Both the position numbers and the translations under genes were made by a program. DNA of 56,361 bases. It comes from DALYDK01 sp031973215 (lineage in GTDB: Bacteria > Patescibacteriota > Saccharimonadia > Saccharimonadales > CAIOMD01). How positions within the stretch are numbered: position 1 is the first letter of the stretch; the number at the start of each line of letters is the position of its first letter. The notes under the pieces were generated by a model that saw nothing but the letters and a program-made list of their open reading frames with translations, ran no database searches and was not told the origin of the DNA. The DNA lies in NCBI GenBank assembly GCA_031973215.1, contig DALYDK010000006.1, positions 1 to 56,361 of the forward strand, in the 5' to 3' direction. Shown piece after piece: positions 7,622 to 15,931 of the stretch.

Positions 7622-9211
7622 GTGACTAAGTTTGTTTTTGTAACCGGTGGGGTTCTCAGCGGTGTTGGTAAAGGTGTAACCGCTGCAAGTATAGCTACTC
7701 TGTTGCAAGCGCGGGGCTACAAGGTAAATATTCAAAAGTGCGATCCGTATTTTAATGTTGACGCCGGCACACTTAACCCGGCCGAGCATGGTGAGGTTTT
7801 TGTAACCAAAGATGGCGCCGAGACAGATTTAGACCTTGGCCATTATGAAAGGTTTTTAAATAAAGAGCTTACCGCTTCTAGCTCTACTATGAGCGGTCGT
7901 ATTTTCAGGCAAGTAATAGAAGATGAAAGAGCGGGTAAGTACCTAGGAAAAACAGTTCAAATTATTCCGCATGTTACAAACGCTATGCAAGAAGCAATAC
8001 TGGCTTCTGCCGAAGGTTATGATGTCCATATTGTTGAAGTTGGTGGTACTGTGGGCGATTATGAAAGCACGGCATTTATTGAGGCAATAAGACAGCTTAA
8101 AGATAAGCTTGGCAGTAAAAATGCTATTTCAGTACATGTCGTATATCTGCCATACATAAAAGCTAGTGAAGAGGTTAAGAGCAAGCCTGCTCAAAATGCA
8201 GTTCGTGACTTAAGAGAAGTAGGAATTTATCCAGATATTTTAGTAGCCAGAGCTGATCACGATATTTCTAGCGGCATTATAGAAAAACTTAGTCTATTTA
8301 CGGGTATATCAAAAAATGCTGTAGTGCCAATGCCGACTGTTGACACAATTTATAGAGTTCCAATTATGGTAGAGGATCTAGGGGTTGGGTCTTTAGTGTG
8401 TCAATATTTAGACCTTAAAGATAAAAAGCCAAATCTAAAAAATTGGAATAAATTAGTAAAGACAGTTACCGATAAAAATCTTCCAGTTGTAAAGGTTGGC
8501 GTTGTTGCTAAGTATTTAGATCATCAAGATACATATGCTAGCGTAGTTGAGGCGGCTAAAAGTGCTGCATGGTCATTGGGTAAAAAAGCCCAAATATTCT
8601 GGATAGACGCCGAGAAAGTCAACGACGCTACGGCCCCAAGAATGCTTTCAAGCTATGATGCAATAATTGTTCCGGGAGGCTTCGGAGAAAGAGGCGTGGA
8701 GGGTAAAATTGCCGCAGCAAAATACTGCTTAACACACGATCTCCCCTACCTTGGGCTATGTCTAGGAATGCAGGTATCGGCAATAGCGGCCGCACGGTTA
8801 GGTGGCTACTCAAAAGCTAACTCTACAGAATTTGATCCTGCCACAAAAGATCCGGTTATTGACTTAATGGAGTCTCAGAAAATGGTTGCCATGAAAGGCG
8901 GAACAATGCGTCTTGGAAATTATGATTGTCAGCTAGAGAAAGGCAGTAAAGCTGCTAAACTTTACGGCGCAACTAAGATTTCTGAAAGACACAGGCATCG
9001 ATACGAGTTCAACTCAGATTATGAAAAAATTATTGAAAAATCTGGCCTTAGAGTGGTCGGCAAAAATCCACAGACTGGACTTGCTGAAGTTGTAGAAGGC
9101 ACAAACAATCGGTTTTTTGTTGCAACGCAGTATCACCCTGAATTTAAATCCAGGCCCCTTCAGCCACAACCATTATTTGTTGGTTTAATTAAGTCAGCTA
9201 GGGCAAAATAA
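7622..9211 (+). CDS. pyrG: CTP synthase (glutamine-hydrolysing)
   Basis: CTP synthase makes CTP from UTP, ATP and glutamine. The 529-residue product has the N-terminal synthetase domain with FVTGGVLSGVGKGVTAAS (P-loop region), KCDPYFNVDAGT and HGEVFVTKDGAETDLDLGHYERF, and a C-terminal class I amidotransferase domain with PGGFGERG, the nucleophile in LGLCLGMQ and the His/Glu pair in QYHPEF. Translation starts at GTG 7622, 6 nt after a GAGGGAA Shine-Dalgarno. It is one of the few nucleotide-metabolism genes here, consistent with CPR genomes that scavenge but still interconvert nucleotides. Confidence 0.98.
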   Translation: MTKFVFVTGGVLSGVGKGVTAASIATLLQARGYKVNIQKCDPYFNVDAGTLNPAEHGEVFVTKDGAETDLDLGHYERFLNKELTASSSTMSGRIFRQVIEDERAGKYLGKTVQIIPHVTNAMQEAILASAEGYDVHIVEVGGTVGDYESTAFIEAIRQLKDKLGSKNAISVHVVYLPYIKASEEVKSKPAQNAVRDLREVGIYPDILVARADHDISSGIIEKLSLFTGISKNAVVPMPTVDTIYRVPIMVEDLGVGSLVCQYLDLKDKKPNLKNWNKLVKTVTDKNLPVVKVGVVAKYLDHQDTYASVVEAAKSAAWSLGKKAQIFWIDAEKVNDATAPRMLSSYDAIIVPGGFGERGVEGKIAAAKYCLTHDLPYLGLCLGMQVSAIAAARLGGYSKANSTEFDPATKDPVIDLMESQKMVAMKGGTMRLGNYDCQLEKGSKAAKLYGATKISERHRHRYEFNSDYEKIIEKSGLRVVGKNPQTGLAEVVEGTNNRFFVATQYHPEFKSRPLQPQPLFVGLIKSARAK

Positions 9212-9516
9212 TGACAAAAAAAGAAGTTATAGAAGCCGAAATAATAGAAGAACCAAAGGGCTTTAACTACAGAGAGAAGTATTATGAATACTCCGAAGAA
9301 ACCAAAAAAGTATCCAAGTTTGCCTGGATAATTGCTCTATTGTCTCTGCCGCTTAGCTTAATACCTATTTTTGGTTTTATTTTTGCTATATTTGCCTTTA
9401 TTGTCTGCCAAGTAAAAAAAGTCCCAGTAATTTTGCCATTTTTTGCGCTACTAGTATCAGGAATAATTACCGCTTTTGTGCTCGTTATATCGGCATTTTT
9501 GTCATTAATTTTCTAA
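9211..9516 (+). CDS. Small two-helix membrane protein
   Basis: A 101-residue protein whose ATG overlaps the pyrG stop by one base (TAATG), so it is translationally coupled to pyrG. It has an acidic, Tyr-rich N-terminus (about 33 residues), then two hydrophobic segments (about 35-63 and 70-100), giving a hairpin in the membrane, similar in layout to DUF4190-type proteins. No functional residues recognised. Confidence 0.65.
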   Translation: MTKKEVIEAEIIEEPKGFNYREKYYEYSEETKKVSKFAWIIALLSLPLSLIPIFGFIFAIFAFIVCQVKKVPVILPFFALLVSGIITAFVLVISAFLSLIF

Positions 9517-9529
9517 ACATCATCAGCCC

Positions 9530-9559
9530 TTGACAAAATACCAAGTTAACAGATATAAT
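9530..9559 (+). promoter_or_regulatory. Strong promoter of the rplC ribosomal operon
   Basis: Perfect TTGACA (9530-9535) and perfect TATAAT (9554-9559) with an 18-bp spacer. It is the best promoter match in the window and gives a leader of about 138 nt before rplC. Confidence 0.85.
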
Positions 9560-9581
9560 ACATCGGTATATTAAATTGTTC

Positions 9582-9676
9582 CTTGGTGTGCCAAGTGGCA
9601 AGTCAGCCCGCTAACAGGGGTGAAACTGCCGGTCACCAAGCATTTTTATGTAAAAAAGCCAAAAAATGGTTTTTTT
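9582..9676 (+). promoter_or_regulatory. Attenuator-like leader of the rplC operon
   Basis: CTTGGTG (9582-9588) can pair with the nearby CCAAG (9591-9595) or with the distal CACCAAG (9634-9640), giving mutually exclusive folds. It is followed by a weak A/T stem (AAAAAAGCC near 9653-9660 with GGTTTTTT near 9669-9675) ending in a T-run, which looks like a terminator or attenuator 28 nt before rplC. This is a sequence reading; the ligand, perhaps L4 by analogy with the E. coli S10 leader, is inference. Confidence 0.45.
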
Positions 9677-9703
9677 AGAGCGCTAACTTTAGATAGGAGA
9701 ACT

Positions 9704-10318
9704 ATGAAAGCTCTCATAACGAGAAAGGTTGGAATGACAAGTATCATCTCAGATGATGGTTCTTTAACTCCAGTTACTTTGCTTTCCGCTAGTCCCTGTG
9801 TTGTGACACAGGTCAAAACTGCCGAAACAGATGGATATTCGGCTGTTCAGCTTGGCTTCGAAGAAGCCAAAAAGGTCGGTAAAGCCCAAGCCGGTCATTT
9901 TAAGCAAGCGGGCATCACACCAAAAGTAGTAAAAGAATTTAGACTAGATCAGGTCGATGATTCTATTAAGCCAGGCGATAGTTTTTCAGCTGATGTTTTT
10001 GAAGTTGGAGATGTAGTTGCAGTTACCGGAACCAGTAAAGGTAAAGGTTTCACTGGCAATATAAAAAGACATAATTTTAAAAGAGGTCGAAAGACTCATG
10101 GTGGCAAGGGAAACGTTCGCCGACCAGGATCTATTGGTTCTATGTACCCACAAAAGATTTTCAAGGGTAAGAGAATGGCAGGTCATTCAGGCGACGAACA
10201 AGTAACTGTTCGCAACCTTAAAGTTGCACTAGTCGACATGGAATCAGCAGTCATCGGCATAGTAGGAGCTGTCCCAGGTCCACGAAAAGGTATTGTAATT
10301 GTGAAAGGAGCTAAATAA
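9704..10318 (+). CDS. rplC: 50S ribosomal protein L3
   Basis: L3 (uL3) nucleates 50S assembly near the peptidyl-transferase centre. The 204-residue product begins MKALITRKVGMTSI, the family N-terminus; an in-frame upstream ATG at 9620 lies in the structured leader and is rejected because TAGGAGA sits 5 nt before 9704. GTSKGKGFTGNIKRHNFKRGRKTHG and the RRPGSIG segment are diagnostic. It is the first gene of the operon, since rpsJ lies elsewhere. Its TAA overlaps the rplD ATG. Confidence 0.97.
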   Translation: MKALITRKVGMTSIISDDGSLTPVTLLSASPCVVTQVKTAETDGYSAVQLGFEEAKKVGKAQAGHFKQAGITPKVVKEFRLDQVDDSIKPGDSFSADVFEVGDVVAVTGTSKGKGFTGNIKRHNFKRGRKTHGGKGNVRRPGSIGSMYPQKIFKGKRMAGHSGDEQVTVRNLKVALVDMESAVIGIVGAVPGPRKGIVIVKGAK

Positions 10319-10947
10319 TGGCTACCACTACTTCAGCTTCTAAAAGCACTACCACTACAAAACTACCTAAAGAAATTTTTGGCCTAAGCGTAGAGAATCA
10401 CCAGCTTCTTAAAGATGCTTATCTTGCCCACCTTGCAAATGGCAGAGACAATCTTGCTAAGACCCTAAAAAGAGGTCAAGTTAGCGGTGGCGGTAAAAAA
10501 CCTTGGCGCCAAAAAGGCACCGGTAACGCTCGAACTGGATCCATACGAAACCCAATTTGGCGTGGTGGTGGTATAGTTTTTGGTCCAAGCGGAGAAGAAA
10601 ACTATTCTAAAAAGGTAAATAGTAAAGCTAAGAAACTTGCCCTAAAACAGGCTCTATCTTTGGCTGCTGCAGATAAAAGAGTCGTTGTTACAGATGATTT
10701 TGTAGTTAAAGACGGAAAGACAAAGTCCGCTCTAAAAGAACTCGCTAAACTTAATCTAAGCTCAAGAGTAACTCTTGTAGTCGATAGTATTAGCGACCAA
10801 ACTCAGAGGTCTATAGCTAATCTTCCTGAGGTAAATATGGTATTAGTTGCATTTTTATCAGTTAATGATTGTCTGAACGCAAACACCTTGGTATTTACTG
10901 AATCATCATTAAAGTCGTTAGAAGAACGCCTAGGAGGTAAAAAATAA
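10318..10947 (+). CDS. rplD: 50S ribosomal protein L4
   Basis: L4 (uL4) lines the exit tunnel and in E. coli represses its own operon by binding the leader. The 209-residue product has GGGKKPWRQKGTGNARTGSIRNPIWRGGG, with the conserved KPWRQKGTG-AR core seen at about residues 60-75. The Ser/Thr-rich N-terminal 15 residues are extra. TAATG overlaps couple it to rplC and rplW. Confidence 0.97.
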   Translation: MATTTSASKSTTTTKLPKEIFGLSVENHQLLKDAYLAHLANGRDNLAKTLKRGQVSGGGKKPWRQKGTGNARTGSIRNPIWRGGGIVFGPSGEENYSKKVNSKAKKLALKQALSLAAADKRVVVTDDFVVKDGKTKSALKELAKLNLSSRVTLVVDSISDQTQRSIANLPEVNMVLVAFLSVNDCLNANTLVFTESSLKSLEERLGGKK

Positions 10948-11258
10948 TGAATATGCTGTTATCTCCAAGAGTAAGCGAAAAAGCTTATGAACTTAGCAGT
11001 GAAAAGAACACATTTGTATTTATTGTTCCTTTAACTGCAAATAAAATCGAAGTAAAGAAAGCGGTAGAGTCAGAATATTCCGTTGAGGTCGTTTCCGTTA
11101 ATATCTTAAAGCAAGACGGAAAAAAGAAAGCTGCCATAAAGGGCAAGCGACAACGACCCGGTGTCGGTAAAAGATCAGATTTTAAAAAGGCATTTGTCAC
11201 ATTAAAAGAAGGTCAAACTATTCCTGTATTTGCTGCACAAGAAGGAGAGGATAAATAA
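10947..11258 (+). CDS. rplW: 50S ribosomal protein L23
   Basis: L23 (uL23) sits at the tunnel exit and docks trigger factor and SRP. The 103-residue product shows LLSPRVSEKAYELSSEKNTFVFIV and ANKIEVKKAVESEYSVEV, the family pattern, plus a basic loop KKAAIKGKRQRPGVGKRSDFKKAFVTL. One-base overlaps link it to L4 and L2. Confidence 0.96.
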   Translation: MNMLLSPRVSEKAYELSSEKNTFVFIVPLTANKIEVKKAVESEYSVEVVSVNILKQDGKKKAAIKGKRQRPGVGKRSDFKKAFVTLKEGQTIPVFAAQEGEDK

Positions 11259-12097
11259 TGGCTATTAAATCTTTAAAACCCACCACTCCTGGCACTAGGG
11301 GAATGACAACTCAGGATTTTTCTTCAGTAACCACTAAAAAACCAGTTAAAAGTTTAACTGTCATTAAAAAAGGTTCTGTTGGTAGAAACAACCAGGGAAG
11401 AATTACAACCAGACATCGTGGCGGCGGAGTAAGACGCTACTATCGTATTATTAATTTCAAACTTGAAAAAGGCACCGAAACTACTGTTGAAGCAATTGAG
11501 TACGATCCAAATAGATCTGCTAGAATCGCAAGACTAAAAGACCAGAACAATAAGTATCACTACATTATTGCACCAGAAGGACTTAAGGTTGGTGATAAAG
11601 TTGTTTCTAATGAAGAAGCAAACCTAGAAACTGGTAACAGACTGCCACTAAAAAATATTGCTGTCGGTACCAGTATTTATGCAGTAGAGCTTCAGCCTGG
11701 AAAAGGTGCTCAGCTTGCAAGGTCCGCTGGCAATGGCGCACAGTTAATTGCAAAAGATGAAAACTGGGCTCAGGTTAAGTTACCTAGTGGCGAGGTCCGC
11801 CAGGTCTCACTAGAGTGTATGGCGCATATTGGCGTTGTTGGAAATTCACAGCATCAGAATGTGAAAATCGGTAAAGCCGGTAGAAACCGTAAGTTAGGTA
11901 AAAGACCATCTGTTCGTGGTGTTGTAATGAACGCTGTTGATCACCCTCATGGTGGTGGTGACGGCGGTAGACACCGAATGGCCAAAGCTCCAAGAACTCC
12001 TTGGGGACAAAAAACACTTGGCTTTAAGACCAGAAGGCGCAAAGATACAAGCAAGTTCATTATTAAGAGCCGTCATCAGGCTAAGAGGAGAGGTTAA
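11258..12097 (+). CDS. rplB: 50S ribosomal protein L2
   Basis: L2 (uL2) is needed for subunit joining and peptidyl-transferase function. The 279-residue length is normal. Visible are GRNNQGRITTRHRGGGVRRYYR, IEYDPNRSARIA, and the C-terminal RGVVMNAVDHPHGGGDGG (key residues around the conserved His of DHPHGGG), then KTRRRKDTSKFIIKSR. Confidence 0.98.
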   Translation: MAIKSLKPTTPGTRGMTTQDFSSVTTKKPVKSLTVIKKGSVGRNNQGRITTRHRGGGVRRYYRIINFKLEKGTETTVEAIEYDPNRSARIARLKDQNNKYHYIIAPEGLKVGDKVVSNEEANLETGNRLPLKNIAVGTSIYAVELQPGKGAQLARSAGNGAQLIAKDENWAQVKLPSGEVRQVSLECMAHIGVVGNSQHQNVKIGKAGRNRKLGKRPSVRGVVMNAVDHPHGGGDGGRHRMAKAPRTPWGQKTLGFKTRRRKDTSKFIIKSRHQAKRRG

Positions 12098-12099
12098 TT

Positions 12100-12369
12100 A
12101 TGAGTCGATCATTAAAGAAAGGCCCATTTGTAGACCCAAAGCTTGCCAAGAAAGTGGCGGCTGTAGGGAACGAAGACCGTACCATCATAAAGACATGGGC
12201 AAGGGCTTCAACTATTTCACCAGATTTTGTCGGAAAAACTATTGCAGTGCATAACGGTCGAGTGCATGTTCCAGTTTTTATTACAGAAAATATGGTAGGT
12301 CATAAACTTGGTGAGTTTGCTCCTACTCGTAAGTTCCGTAGTCATGGCGGAAAGTTAGCAAAGAAGTAA
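12100..12369 (+). CDS. rpsS: 30S ribosomal protein S19
   Basis: S19 (uS19) forms the 30S head with S13. The 89-residue product begins MSRSLKKGPFVD and contains IKTWARASTISPDFVGKTIAVHNGR and MVGHKLGEFAPTRKFRSHG, all diagnostic. It starts 2 bp after rplB. Confidence 0.97.
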   Translation: MSRSLKKGPFVDPKLAKKVAAVGNEDRTIIKTWARASTISPDFVGKTIAVHNGRVHVPVFITENMVGHKLGEFAPTRKFRSHGGKLAKK

Positions 12370-12378
12370 GGTAAAAAT

Positions 12379-12774
12379 ATGCCAGTAAAAGCAATCTCAA
12401 AAGGTGTTCGAATGAGTCCGCGCAAAGTAGCTGTTGTTGCCTCGCTAGTAAGAGGTAGAACTGTTGCTGACGCTTTAGTGATTTTGGATCATACTCCAAG
12501 AAGAAGTGCTGATCCAGTCAGGAAAACTATCGCTAGCGCAAAGGCAAATGCCGAACATAATCATAATTTAAAACCAGATACTCTAAAAATTGTCGAAATT
12601 AGTGTTACTCCAGGTCCTCGATTAAAGAGATTTCGTCCTGCAGCTCGTGGCCGAGCTCTTCCATTCCAAAGAAGAACAAGCCACATTCGAGTTGTAGTCG
12701 ACGGAGACCAAAGAGTCGTTAAGAAAGCCAGTGATAAAAAAGCAGAAAAACCTGCCAAGAAGGAGACTAAGTAA
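12379..12774 (+). CDS. rplV: 50S ribosomal protein L22
   Basis: L22 (uL22) contributes a loop to the exit tunnel. The 131-residue product has VRMSPRKVAVVASLVRGR near the N-terminus, the HNHNLKPDTLKIVEISV segment and the tunnel-loop FRPAARGRALPFQRRTSHI. A Lys/Ala-rich tail of about 17 residues is extra. TAATG overlap with rpsC. Confidence 0.97.
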   Translation: MPVKAISKGVRMSPRKVAVVASLVRGRTVADALVILDHTPRRSADPVRKTIASAKANAEHNHNLKPDTLKIVEISVTPGPRLKRFRPAARGRALPFQRRTSHIRVVVDGDQRVVKKASDKKAEKPAKKETK

Positions 12775-13406
12775 TGGGTCAAAAAGTAAATCCAATCAGT
12801 ATGCGTCTCCAGGTGAATAAAGATTGGCGAAGTAAGTGGTTCGCAAGTAAAAAAGACTATGCAGCTGCCCTAACCCAAGATTTAGCAGTCAGACGCTTAA
12901 TAGATAAAAAAATTGGCTCTAGGGGAGCAATTAATAGAGTCGATATAGAACGATCACCAAACATTGTGACTGTAACTATTTACACAGCAAAAGCTGGTGT
13001 TGTTATAGGTCGCGGTGGCTCTGGCGCTCAAGAGCTAAAAGCTGCCATAGAAAAAATTTATGGCTCTCAGGTAAGAGTTAATATCGAAGAAATTAAGAAA
13101 CCTGAATTATATGCAAAATTAGTTGCCGAAAATATTGCCAACCAAATTGAAAGAAGAATTGCCTTTAGGCGTGCTATAAAAAGTGCCGCAGCTGCTACTA
13201 TGCGAGCTGGAGCAAAAGGTGTTCGTATCGAAATAGCTGGCCGTTTAAATGGCGCAGAAATGTCAAGGCGAGAAAAAGAAATCCAAGGTAGCGTTCCGCT
13301 ACATACTCTAAGAGCAGATATTGACTACGGGTATGTCAGAGCTAAGCAACCAAGTGCCGGTATTATTGGCATAAAAGTATGGATCTATAAAGGGGAGGTA
13401 AATTAG
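12774..13406 (+). CDS. rpsC: 30S ribosomal protein S3
   Basis: S3 (uS3) lies at the mRNA entry pore. The 210-residue product begins MGQKVNPISMRL, has the KH-domain motif VVIGRGGSGAQELK and the C-terminal IAGRLNGAEMSRREKEIQGSVPLHTLRADIDYG pattern. Its length is at the short end, lacking the acidic tail of some homologues. Confidence 0.98.
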   Translation: MGQKVNPISMRLQVNKDWRSKWFASKKDYAAALTQDLAVRRLIDKKIGSRGAINRVDIERSPNIVTVTIYTAKAGVVIGRGGSGAQELKAAIEKIYGSQVRVNIEEIKKPELYAKLVAENIANQIERRIAFRRAIKSAAAATMRAGAKGVRIEIAGRLNGAEMSRREKEIQGSVPLHTLRADIDYGYVRAKQPSAGIIGIKVWIYKGEVN

Positions 13407-13407
13407 T

Positions 13408-13824
13408 ATGTTACTACCCAATAAAATGAAGCACCGCAAGGTGTTTAAAGGCAAAATCCGAGGCAAAGCAACCAGAGGTAACAATATTGCTTTTGGAGAG
13501 TATGCTATTCAAGCCTTGGGTCATGAAAGAATTACCAGCCGACAAATAGAATCGGCTCGTCAAGCAATGACAAGGTATATAAAAAGAGGTGGAAAAATCT
13601 GGATTAGAATTTTCCCTCATACTCCCGTTACTAAAAAACCACAAGATGTAAAAATGGGTAGCGGTAAAGGAAATCCTGAGTATTTTGTAGCTAAAGTAAA
13701 GCCAGGTACCGTTTTGTTCGAAATGGAAGGTGTAACTGAAGAAGTTGCCCGAGAAGCAATGCGTTTAGCTGCTCACAAACTACCTGTCAAGACAAAGTTT
13801 ATAACAAGAGAAGGAGACAAGTAA
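13408..13824 (+). CDS. rplP: 50S ribosomal protein L16
   Basis: L16 (uL16) organises the A-site tRNA-binding region. The 138-residue product begins MLLPNKMKHRKVFKGKIRGKA and contains RQAMTRYIKRGGKIWIRIFPHTPVTKKPQDVKMGSGKG, with the conserved MGxGKG motif. Only 1 bp separates it from rpsC, after a GGGGAGG Shine-Dalgarno. Confidence 0.97.
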   Translation: MLLPNKMKHRKVFKGKIRGKATRGNNIAFGEYAIQALGHERITSRQIESARQAMTRYIKRGGKIWIRIFPHTPVTKKPQDVKMGSGKGNPEYFVAKVKPGTVLFEMEGVTEEVAREAMRLAAHKLPVKTKFITREGDK

Positions 13825-13825
13825 T

Positions 13826-14074
13826 ATGGCGACCAAGAAAAAGTCAGCTAAAAATGCTGTTGAAATCTCAAAGAGTACTTCTTTTAAAGACCTAAGTGCA
13901 ATGACTGCGGCAGATTTAAGCAAGAAATCAGTTGAACTTCGCAAGGAATTAGTAATGTTAAAGAAAAGTACCATTGATGGAGTAGTCCAGAACTACAAAA
14001 TTAGTGGGCAAAAGCGTAAAGAGCTTGCTCGAACGCTAACAGCTCTTAATCAGAAGAGCAAGGAGGAGAAATAG
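13826..14074 (+). CDS. rpmC: 50S ribosomal protein L29
   Basis: L29 (uL29) is a small helical protein at the tunnel exit. The 82-residue product has an extra Lys/Ser-rich N-terminus of about 15 residues, then the SFKDLSAMTAADLSKKSVELRKELVMLK helix and the RKELARTLTAL segment typical of the family. Short, but its position between rplP and rpsQ is decisive. Confidence 0.93.
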   Translation: MATKKKSAKNAVEISKSTSFKDLSAMTAADLSKKSVELRKELVMLKKSTIDGVVQNYKISGQKRKELARTLTALNQKSKEEK

Positions 14075-14076
14075 TT

Positions 14077-14364
14077 ATGGCTCGTACTATTACTGGCCGT
14101 GTTTCTTCTGACAAGGGCGATAAAACCATAGTTGTGGCCGTTCAGTCCAGGAAAACACACCCAGTTTATAAAAAACAGTACTCTGTCACCAAGAAGATTA
14201 TGGCTCACGATGAGAAAAATGAAGCCAAAATTGGAGACAAAGTTCAGCTAGAAGAATCCAGACCAATATCAGCTAGAAAGAAATTCAAGTTGGTAAAGGT
14301 TCTAGAAACCGCTCATATTAAGCATGTTGAGCCAGCAGAAGTTAGCCCAGAGGAGGATGCATAA
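14077..14364 (+). CDS. rpsQ: 30S ribosomal protein S17
   Basis: S17 (uS17) is a primary 16S rRNA-binding protein. The 95-residue product has the OB-fold pattern ARTITGRVSSDKGDKTIVVAV, KTHPVYKKQYSVTKKIMAHDEKNEAKIGDKV and the ESRPISARKKFKLV signature. An acidic C-terminal tail (about 12 residues) is extra. TAATG overlap with rplN. Confidence 0.97.
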   Translation: MARTITGRVSSDKGDKTIVVAVQSRKTHPVYKKQYSVTKKIMAHDEKNEAKIGDKVQLEESRPISARKKFKLVKVLETAHIKHVEPAEVSPEEDA

Positions 14365-14732
14365 TGATCCAACAAGAATCTAGGCTTGTAGTATGTGATA
14401 ACAGTGGAGCAAAAGAAATCCTTTGTATTAGAGTTCTTGGCGGAACCAGAAGAAGATATGCTCGCGTTGGTGATATTATTGTCGCTTCTGTTAAACAAGC
14501 TAACCCAAGCGGCAACGTTAAGAAAAAGCAAGTAGTTAAAGCAGTAGTTGTTAGAACTAACAATATTATCAAAAGAAAAGATGGTTCAACCATCCGATTC
14601 GATGATAATGCCGCTGTAATCATTGGTGAAGATAAAATGCCTAAAGCTACTCGTATTTTTGGTCCAGTACCCAGAGAACTTCGTGACATGGGATATTCAA
14701 AAATCATAAGTCTTGCACCGGAGGTTCTATAA
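14364..14732 (+). CDS. rplN: 50S ribosomal protein L14
   Basis: L14 (uL14) forms an intersubunit bridge. The 122-residue length is exact for the family. It begins MIQQESRLVVCDNSGAKE and has the RVLGGTRRRYARVGDIIVASVKQA block and the C-terminal RIFGPVPRELRD. One-base overlaps connect it with rpsQ and rplX. Confidence 0.98.
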   Translation: MIQQESRLVVCDNSGAKEILCIRVLGGTRRRYARVGDIIVASVKQANPSGNVKKKQVVKAVVVRTNNIIKRKDGSTIRFDDNAAVIIGEDKMPKATRIFGPVPRELRDMGYSKIISLAPEVL

Positions 14733-15070
14733 TGTCTAAAAGTAAGAAAGTATTCAAAATCAGATTAAAAAAAGGCGATACAGTCGCAGTTTTATCTGGT
14801 AAAGAAAAAGGTAAAACTGGTGTCATTACTGCAGTCCATCCCACAGAAAATAAGGTTACAGTAGAAGGCGTCAACATAGTCAAGAAACATGTTAAGCCCT
14901 CATCTAAATACCCTCAGGGCGGGATAATTGAAATTACAAAGCCTATTTTTGTTTCTAAGGTTGGCATTGTAGACCCATCGACCAAAAAACCAGCAAGAAT
15001 TGCTTATCAGTTCAATAAAGAAGGTAATAAAGTAAGAGTTTACTCAGGTTCAAAAAAGGAGATTAAATAA
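14732..15070 (+). CDS. rplX: 50S ribosomal protein L24
   Basis: L24 (uL24) initiates 50S assembly. The 112-residue product has the KOW motif in KGDTVAVLSGKEKGKTGVI and VEGVNIVKKHVKPS, followed by PQGGIIEITKPIFVSKVGIVDP. One-base stop/start overlaps on both sides. Confidence 0.97.
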   Translation: MSKSKKVFKIRLKKGDTVAVLSGKEKGKTGVITAVHPTENKVTVEGVNIVKKHVKPSSKYPQGGIIEITKPIFVSKVGIVDPSTKKPARIAYQFNKEGNKVRVYSGSKKEIK

Positions 15071-15639
15071 TGGCTACTACATATACAGCTCGTCTCCTTG
15101 ATGAATATAACAATACATTTAGGAAACAGCTTCAAGAAGAACTGAATATATCGAATATTAACGATGTGCCTAAGCTTGAAAAGATTGTAATTAACGTTGG
15201 TCTTGGTAAAGCAAAAGATGACAAGAAGTTAATGGAAGTTGCTACTAATACACTTAAAAAGATAACTGGTCAGCAACCTATTGAGACTACAGCCCGTTTA
15301 AGCATTGCTTCATTTAAGTTAAGAGAAGGCAATAAAATTGGTCTAAAGGTAACACTTAGAGGTGAACGAGCCTACGAGTTTATGGATAGACTAATAAATA
15401 TAGTAATGCCAAGACTCCGAGATTTTCGTGGAGTATCTGCAAAAGCTTTTGATAAGCAAGGTAATTACAGTCTTGGACTTAAAGACCAAAGTGTTTTTCC
15501 AGAATTATCTTTCGAGGAAACAACAACACTTCATGGATTACAGGTTAATTTTGTAATTGCTAATTCAGGTTCTGCAGATGCAAGTAAGGCACTTCTAACT
15601 AAGTTTGGAATGCCATTTGAAAAAGAAAGGAAGGCGTAA
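15070..15639 (+). CDS. rplE: 50S ribosomal protein L5
   Basis: L5 (uL5) binds 5S rRNA in the central protuberance. The 189-residue product shows NVPKLEKIVINVG-like VPKLEKIVINVGLGKAK, the TGQQPIETTARLSIASFKLREG segment, RLINIVMPRLRDFRG and the GLKDQSVFPEL motif. Slightly longer than the usual 179 because of its N-terminus. Confidence 0.97.
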   Translation: MATTYTARLLDEYNNTFRKQLQEELNISNINDVPKLEKIVINVGLGKAKDDKKLMEVATNTLKKITGQQPIETTARLSIASFKLREGNKIGLKVTLRGERAYEFMDRLINIVMPRLRDFRGVSAKAFDKQGNYSLGLKDQSVFPELSFEETTTLHGLQVNFVIANSGSADASKALLTKFGMPFEKERKA

Positions 15640-15644
15640 GTACT

Positions 15645-15914
15645 GTGGCAAAGAAATCAATAATTGCTCGCGACAAAAAGCGACGAGAAATGCACGACAA
15701 ATACGCTGCAAAACGAGCCGAACTTAAAAAGCTCGGTGACAGCGAAGGTTTAGCAAAACTGCCTCGTAACTCAAGCCCGACTCGTTTGAAAAATCGATGT
15801 TCAGAAACGGGAAGACCAAGAGGCTACATGAGACAGTTTGGACTAAGTAGAATATCATTCCGCGAAAGAGCCTCTAAGGGCGAAGTTCCCGGCGTAACTA
15901 AGGCCAGTTGGTAA
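15645..15914 (+). CDS. rpsN: 30S ribosomal protein S14, zinc-free type
   Basis: S14 (uS14) is in the 30S head. The 89-residue product starts at GTG 15645 after AGGAAGG. It carries RLKNRCSETGRPRGYMRQFGLSRISFRE and ends VPGVTKASW. It lacks the two CxxC pairs of the short zinc-binding form, so it is the medium-length zinc-independent type; only one Cys is present. Confidence 0.96.
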   Translation: MAKKSIIARDKKRREMHDKYAAKRAELKKLGDSEGLAKLPRNSSPTRLKNRCSETGRPRGYMRQFGLSRISFRERASKGEVPGVTKASW

Positions 15915-15931
15915 GGAAAGGAGTAAGAAAT

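Noticed and set aside
9620..9703. N-terminal extension of L3
   Set aside because: The ATG at 9620 lies in the structured leader, has no Shine-Dalgarno and gives a non-homologous tail; 9704 fits family and TAGGAGA.
11784..12254. Extra frames over rplB/rpsS
   Set aside because: They are shadow frames of highly conserved ribosomal genes with no ribosome-binding site.
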